Below are positions 60,641 to 64,000 of a DNA stretch of 64,000 bases, piece by piece. The translations under genes were made by a program, and so were the position numbers. Within the stretch, counting starts at the first letter, position 1. Every line of letters starts with the position of its first letter. The stretch is taken from positions 69,575 to 133,574 of the forward strand of contig CAZSRS010000008.1 of NCBI GenBank assembly GCA_964609625.1, in the 5' to 3' direction. Origin of the DNA: G963674665 sp964609625. Lineage in GTDB: Bacteria > Desulfobacterota > Desulfovibrionia > Desulfovibrionales > Desulfovibrionaceae. Below the pieces are notes generated by a model. That model saw nothing but the letters and a program-made list of their open reading frames with translations, was not told where the DNA came from and did not search any database.

Positions 60641-60859
60641 ATGAGTGGAACGGTTGACGCACGCGGACTATCTTGCCCCCAGCCGGTCCTGGACACCTTG
60701 GACATGATCGCGAAGGTGGGTAAGGGTGAGCTGCTGGTCCTGGTGGACACCGAGGCTTCCAAGGAAAACGTGGCCCGTGCCATACGGAGCAAGGGCTGGA
60801 AGGTCAAGAACCTTGTCGAGAAGCAGGGCGAGTACCAACTGACCATCGGCAGCGAGTAA
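60641..60859 (+). CDS. TusA/YedF-type sulfur or selenium carrier protein
   Basis: The 72-residue protein is a complete TusA-fold domain with the catalytic Cys12 in DARGLSCPQPVLDT and the later ENVARAIRSKGWKVKN helix. Such proteins carry persulfide (or selenopersulfide) sulfur delivered by transporters and desulfurases. Pairing with yedE, 43 bases upstream, is the classical YedE-YedF arrangement. AGGAG lies shortly before the ATG. Confidence 0.9.
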   Translation: MSGTVDARGLSCPQPVLDTLDMIAKVGKGELLVLVDTEASKENVARAIRSKGWKVKNLVEKQGEYQLTIGSE

Positions 60860-60868
60860 GAGCGGGTC

Positions 60869-61417
60869 ATGTTCGGTCTGTTCAAGCGCGGCAAACGCCC
60901 CCAAGCCAGGCAGGACAACCAAGGGCGCGGCCTGCTGATCTTCGAGAGCACCAGCGAGGTCATTCGGGCGGAGAACCTGCTCAAGGCCAAGGGTTGGGTG
61001 ATCAAGGTCATGGGCCCGCCGCCGGAAATCCGCAAGGGCTGCGACTTGGTCATCGAGTTCTCCCTCATGGAGAAGCTCCATGTCCTGCGTTTGTTGGAGC
61101 AGAGCCAGAATCCGCCGTTGGACATCGTCCCGGTGAGCAGCCCCCTGCTGCGCCCCGTGAACCTGTACAACGTCACGGACTTTGGCCGGCATCTCATGGT
61201 CCGCGCCGCGAACATGAAGCTGGTGCTGGACAAGGAAACACAGATCATCGTCAATATCTCGGGGGGCGGCTGCCCCGATGTGCCCTATCTCGCGGCCCAG
61301 CTGGTGGGCAAGCGATTGTCAGAGGCGCCGCGCCCCCGTGATATCGGCCACACTCTCTGCGGCTATGCCCTGGAGTTGGCCTTTACCGAAATGGAGCGCC
61401 TGTGCTTACGGTCATAG
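60869..61417 (+). CDS. DUF3343 (Se/S carrier-like) domain protein with C-terminal extension
   Basis: The 182-residue protein has an N-terminal DUF3343-like domain (about 20-95: GLLIFESTSEVIRAENLLKA, then VIKVMGPPPEIRKGCDLVIE). This family often lies beside YedF/TusA genes and is thought to carry selenium or sulfur. The C-terminal 80 residues contain NISGGGCPDVPYLAAQL and DIGHTLCGYALELAF, whose cysteines could extend the carrier function; I do not recognise that domain. It starts 9 bases after the TusA gene and overlaps the next gene by 16 bases. Confidence 0.72.
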   Translation: MFGLFKRGKRPQARQDNQGRGLLIFESTSEVIRAENLLKAKGWVIKVMGPPPEIRKGCDLVIEFSLMEKLHVLRLLEQSQNPPLDIVPVSSPLLRPVNLYNVTDFGRHLMVRAANMKLVLDKETQIIVNISGGGCPDVPYLAAQLVGKRLSEAPRPRDIGHTLCGYALELAFTEMERLCLRS

Positions 61418-62274
61418 GCACGGTTCCCGAGGAGTCCTTTCCCATGGTGCTCTGCCCCGCGGTTCTCGATGGGGGGGAGCTACTCTTGGAAGGGCGGCGG
61501 GTGCCGGTGAACAGGGGCACGCCGGCCCTGCTGGCCGCGGCGTTACAGACGGCCAAGGTGATGGGGAGCGCGCCGCCGCGGGCCTGCCTCGTGGGTGACA
61601 CGGGCGTAGGCAAAGGCAGCCGACGGCTCTACGCCTTTCTGGAGAAACACCTTGTCCAGGAGTCCTCGGACACCCTTGTCTTTCACTACCTGCAGCCGGA
61701 CGTGGACTGGCACAATCGCGTGCTGTTCGCGGTGCAGGAACGTTCTTCCCGGCCGAAACTCATCGCCGACGCCGGGTTCATGTACGTGGCCAAGATGAGT
61801 GGCATGGCCGGCGAGTACGACCTGTTCACCCCGGACGTGGGAGAACTGGCCTTTCTGGCCGACGAGACCGCGCCCCACCCCTTCTACACACGCGGATTCA
61901 TCCTCCAGGAGGAAGGCAAGACGCCGGAGTTCATCAGACGAGCGTATCATCACGAAAACGCCGCCCGGCACCTTTTGGTCAAGGGGCGGAAGGACCATGT
62001 CGCGGACCGCACCGGCATTCTCGCCACTCTTTCCGAACCCTCCTGCCCGGCCCTGGAGGCCATGGGAGGCACGGGCGACACGGTCACGGGCATCGTCTCT
62101 GTCCTGGTGGACGCCGGACTGGACATGGTCCGCGCCTGTCTGGTGGCGGCAAGGGGCAATCGCCTGGCCGGCATGCGCTGCGCCCCAACCCCTGCGTCGC
62201 AAGTCCTGGAGATGATCGGACACATCCCAGAGGCCTTGGAGCAGGCCCTGCACGAGACGCCACCCGCGTCCTGA
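61402..62274 (+). CDS. ribokinase-like protein related to NAD(P)HX dehydratase
   Basis: The 290-residue protein resembles the carbohydrate-kinase/YjeF C-terminal fold. It has a glycine-rich ARACLVGDTGVGKGSRRLY segment, a middle KLIADAGFMYV...LFTPDVGELAFLAD block with the TPxxGE motif, and MGGTGDTVTGIVSVLVDAG, equivalent to the GxGDxxxG catalytic loop. It is shorter and more divergent than true dehydratases, so another phosphorylated or ADP-ribosyl substrate is possible. The GTG start at 61402 is supported by GGAG 7 bases upstream and lies inside the preceding gene, indicating coupling. Confidence 0.7.
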   Translation: MLTVIGTVPEESFPMVLCPAVLDGGELLLEGRRVPVNRGTPALLAAALQTAKVMGSAPPRACLVGDTGVGKGSRRLYAFLEKHLVQESSDTLVFHYLQPDVDWHNRVLFAVQERSSRPKLIADAGFMYVAKMSGMAGEYDLFTPDVGELAFLADETAPHPFYTRGFILQEEGKTPEFIRRAYHHENAARHLLVKGRKDHVADRTGILATLSEPSCPALEAMGGTGDTVTGIVSVLVDAGLDMVRACLVAARGNRLAGMRCAPTPASQVLEMIGHIPEALEQALHETPPAS

Positions 62275-62291
62275 CGGTGCCGAGGTCGAGG

Positions 62292-62504
62292 ATGCAAGAG
62301 AACGGGCAGCGAATTACCCTGGAAATGAGCCTGCTGGATGTGGTGGCGCAACGGCGTTCGACAGAGGCGGTGTTCCGCTCCTACGACGGAACGGCCGGGG
62401 TCTGTCTGCTCTGCACTCATCTCTTCGACAGCGTGGGGCACGTGGCCCGGCTGTATGGCCTGGATGTGGGGGAATTGTTGCGTCGGCTCAACGAGGAAGA
62501 GTAA
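62292..62504 (+). CDS. DUF1858-like small redox protein
   Basis: The 70-residue protein fits the DUF1858 pattern: an N-terminal MSLLDVVAQRRSTEAVFRSY, a CLLC pair in GVCLLCTHLFDSV, then VARLYGLDVGELLRRLNEEE. DUF1858 domains are thought to form a redox-active disulfide, often near hybrid-cluster or sulfur enzymes. It is the last gene before a strong terminator, 17 bases after the kinase-like gene, so it belongs to the yedE operon. ATG 62292 follows GAGGT by 6 bases. Confidence 0.72.
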   Translation: MQENGQRITLEMSLLDVVAQRRSTEAVFRSYDGTAGVCLLCTHLFDSVGHVARLYGLDVGELLRRLNEEE

Positions 62505-62508
62505 GGAA

Positions 62509-62546
62509 AACGCCCCCCTGCTCGATAAAGCAGGGGGGCGTTTTTG
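62509..62546 (+). terminator. strong terminator of the yedE operon
   Basis: CGCCCCCCTGCT and AGCAGGGGGGCG form a perfect 12-bp stem with a 6-base loop, preceded by AAAA and followed by TTTTT. It may work in both directions, serving the convergent cold-shock gene too. Confidence 0.95.
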
Positions 62547-62654
62547 CAGTCGTGGTCAGGGGGTGCCGCCAGCTGCGAGCCGCGATACACCGGTCCTGAC
62601 AGGTCGTTGTTGCCGTTCCTCCAGAGGAGGAGGTCCGGCATTGGCCGAGCAGGG

Positions 62655-62855
62655 TTAGATCAGCTGGACGTTCTTGGCCCGAGCGCCCTTGTCGGCCACT
62701 TCGATCTCGAAGCGCACGGCAGCGCCTTCCTGCAGGGTCCTGAAGCCGTCTCCCTGGATGGCGGAGAAATGCACAAAGACATCATCGCCGTCAGCGCGCT
62801 CGATGAAACCAAAACCCTTGCTCTCGTTAAACCACTTCACTTTTCCTTCGTACAT
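62655..62855 (-). CDS. cold-shock domain protein (CspA family)
   Basis: The 66-residue protein is a single cold-shock domain with both RNA-binding motifs, KGFGFIERADG (RNP1) and DVFVHFSAI (RNP2), and the opening GKVKWFNESKG. It should bind single-stranded RNA/DNA and act as an RNA chaperone. GAAGGAAG lies about 7 bases before the ATG. Confidence 0.95.
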   Translation of the reverse strand: MYEGKVKWFNESKGFGFIERADGDDVFVHFSAIQGDGFRTLQEGAAVRFEIEVADKGARAKNVQLI

Positions 62856-62930
62856 CGTTGCTTCCTTCTTGTGTTGACTGTTTCGCCCTAAGGCAGATTA
62901 TCGTTGCATCGGCGCGCGCTGGTACGCAGG

Positions 62931-63350
62931 CTATGCAACTTTTACTAGAGTGATCTCGAAATTGAGATCCTTTCCAGCCAGGGGATGGTTGGCATCCAGG
63001 GTCACACGGTCATGGTCCACTCCAATAACGGTAAAATAGACCTCCTGGCCCTGGATAATCGACTGCAGGACGTTGCCGACCTCGACACCATCGGGAATTT
63101 CGGATTTCTCGATATTCACGATCATATCCTCCCTGTACGGTCCGTAAGCTTGGTCCGAGGGTATGGTCAGAGACTTTGTTTCGCCCTGTTGCATGCCGAT
63201 AATTGCATTTTCAAAATTTGGGATGAGCTTGCCCTCGCCGATGACAAAGGGAATGGGATCGCCTTGGGATGAAGAATCGAATACCGTACCGTCTTCGAGA
63301 GAACCTATGTAGTGCACTTCGACGTGCGAACCTTGCGAAGCTTTGCTCAT
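62931..63350 (-). CDS. SlyD-like FKBP-type peptidyl-prolyl isomerase
   Basis: The 139-residue protein has the FKBP half-domains VEVHYIGSLEDGTVFDSSSQ and IPFVIGEGKLIPNFENAIIG. The flap (IF) insert between them and ITLVKVA marks the SlyD type (SDQAYGPYREDMIVNIEKSE and LDANHPLAGKDL). The His/Cys-rich metal-binding tail of E. coli SlyD is missing. It should act as a folding chaperone and prolyl isomerase in the cytoplasm. Start 63350 has AAGGAG about 10 bases upstream; the in-frame region beyond it has no homology. Confidence 0.93.
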   Translation of the reverse strand: MSKASQGSHVEVHYIGSLEDGTVFDSSSQGDPIPFVIGEGKLIPNFENAIIGMQQGETKSLTIPSDQAYGPYREDMIVNIEKSEIPDGVEVGNVLQSIIQGQEVYFTVIGVDHDRVTLDANHPLAGKDLNFEITLVKVA

Positions 63351-63932
63351 GTAGTTAAGTCTCCTTGCACACCGCGTCTGGTATTCACCATGCGCCGATG
63401 CAGATTCACCAGGCGTCTTGCGAAACCTTTCCCGCGCGCAGGTTCCGGGCAGGACCACAAGGACGCGGCCTCGAGGTACGTGCACTGACGGGCTGGATGC
63501 TATTGCCTTGGGACATAGTGATTGCTGCGATGGACAGAGAAGCACCGACAGGTTCTTGTACTGACGCGGATCAAGTGGTGCTCATGGAAGGGCGACCCGG
63601 AGGGTCTGAAGACGCCATGAAAATCTAGCCACGTCAAAACGTCTTGTACGATAACGAAACGGTAACTTCGCGTCCTCTTGTAACCTGCCGGGTTTACTCT
63701 GTTTTAAGCACAAAGTTGAAAAGAAGGCTAGAATGACTACCCTCTTTCACACTTGTCGTGTTGCACGAATATGCCAGATGCCGGAAAAGTGCAAGGGAAA
63801 TTTGCTCCGTTTTTTTGCCTTTGTCTGGCAGCGTTGCCTTTCTGTTTTGTCAACGGATAAGTGTGTCATGATGACCCTATATTGAGTAATTTACTATAAA
63901 AAATTGAATTGTATTTGATTAAGGAAGCTGAA
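63351..63932. other. intergenic, 582 bp, becoming AT-rich to the right
   Basis: The first 270 bases are GC-rich without a supported gene; a frame at 63365-63628 lacks a ribosome-binding site. From about 63.64 kb the sequence is AT-rich, with promoter-like TATATT and TATAAA stretches near 63875-63900 that could serve the gene at the right edge. No RNA gene was recognised. Confidence 0.5.
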
Positions 63933-64000
63933 ATGAATGATGTTGAGACAGGACTTTCGCCACATCTTCCCTTCTTTGCTATTTTCATAAATAATCACAG
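63933..64000 (+). CDS. start of an unidentified gene (partial at right edge)
   Basis: AAGGAAG is followed 6 bases later by an ATG that opens MNDVETGLSPHLPFFAIFIN and continues beyond the window. Twenty-two residues are too few to name a family. It is kept because the ribosome-binding site and AT-rich promoter-like leader are plausible. Confidence 0.4.
   Translation, partial: MNDVETGLSPHLPFFAIFINNH

Overview
The window reads as chromosomal DNA of a high-GC, anaerobic sulfate reducer of the Desulfovibrio group (Desulfovibrionales). The main evidence is a complete hmc operon at 39.1-45.4 kb: a 16-haem HmcA followed by HmcB to HmcF, with an Rrf2-type regulator further downstream. It is supported by a PerR/1-Cys peroxiredoxin pair, a YedE/TusA/DUF3343 (Se/S carrier type) cluster and many periplasmic multihaem proteins. 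No tRNA, rRNA, CRISPR array, integrase or intact insertion sequence was recognised.

Layout. 0-13.2 kb is a signalling block: the start of a GspE/PilB-type ATPase, a degenerate EAL-HDOD protein, a PAP2 phosphatase, a thioredoxin-fold protein without CXXC, a pseudo-receiver/TPR protein, a degenerate HD-GYP response regulator, a Cca-type nucleotidyltransferase, a triple-PAS histidine kinase and a chemoreceptor. 13.4-21.7 kb is housekeeping: perR-peroxiredoxin, an SRAP/DUF1848 pair, a YprB-type exonuclease, leuB, an OmpA-OmpA-L,D-transpeptidase lipoprotein and pyrF. 22.2-28.9 kb holds a sugar transferase, a translationally coupled acyl-adenylate ligase/DUF362 pair, a diguanylate cyclase, an AraC-GyrI regulator and a methyltransferase. 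29.2-33.3 kb is clearly AT-rich and probably acquired. It carries an ADP-ribosylglycohydrolase relic, about 1 kb of apparently non-coding DNA, a methyltransferase and a polysaccharide deacetylase-TPR protein with an 11-A tract.

33.3-52.4 kb is the energy-metabolism core. On the minus strand lies a two-gene unit: a multispanning membrane protein, then a CydA-like (cytochrome bd superfamily) protein fused to an eight-haem cytochrome c. An 845-bp control region separates it from the divergent hmc operon. Immediately upstream of hmcA this region carries three tandem 25-bp repeats. Behind hmcF comes an unusually long regulatory tail: a tandem UspA protein, two near-identical stand-alone receivers, a receiver-PAS-PAS-kinase, an Fe-S Rrf2 regulator and a membrane kinase whose periplasmic sensor has CXXCH and CX4CH haem-c motifs. 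I infer that this set senses periplasmic redox or haem state and adjusts hmc expression.

52.4-64 kb contains an orphan TPP-dependent E1 alpha/beta pair bracketed by copies of a multi-hairpin repeat (a third copy is at 4.8 kb), small membrane proteins, an archaeal-type phosphoglycerate mutase/nucleotidyltransferase operon, a PHP phosphoesterase, the yedE-tusA-DUF3343-kinase-DUF1858 operon with a strong terminator, a cold-shock protein, a SlyD-like FKBP and the start of an unidentified gene.
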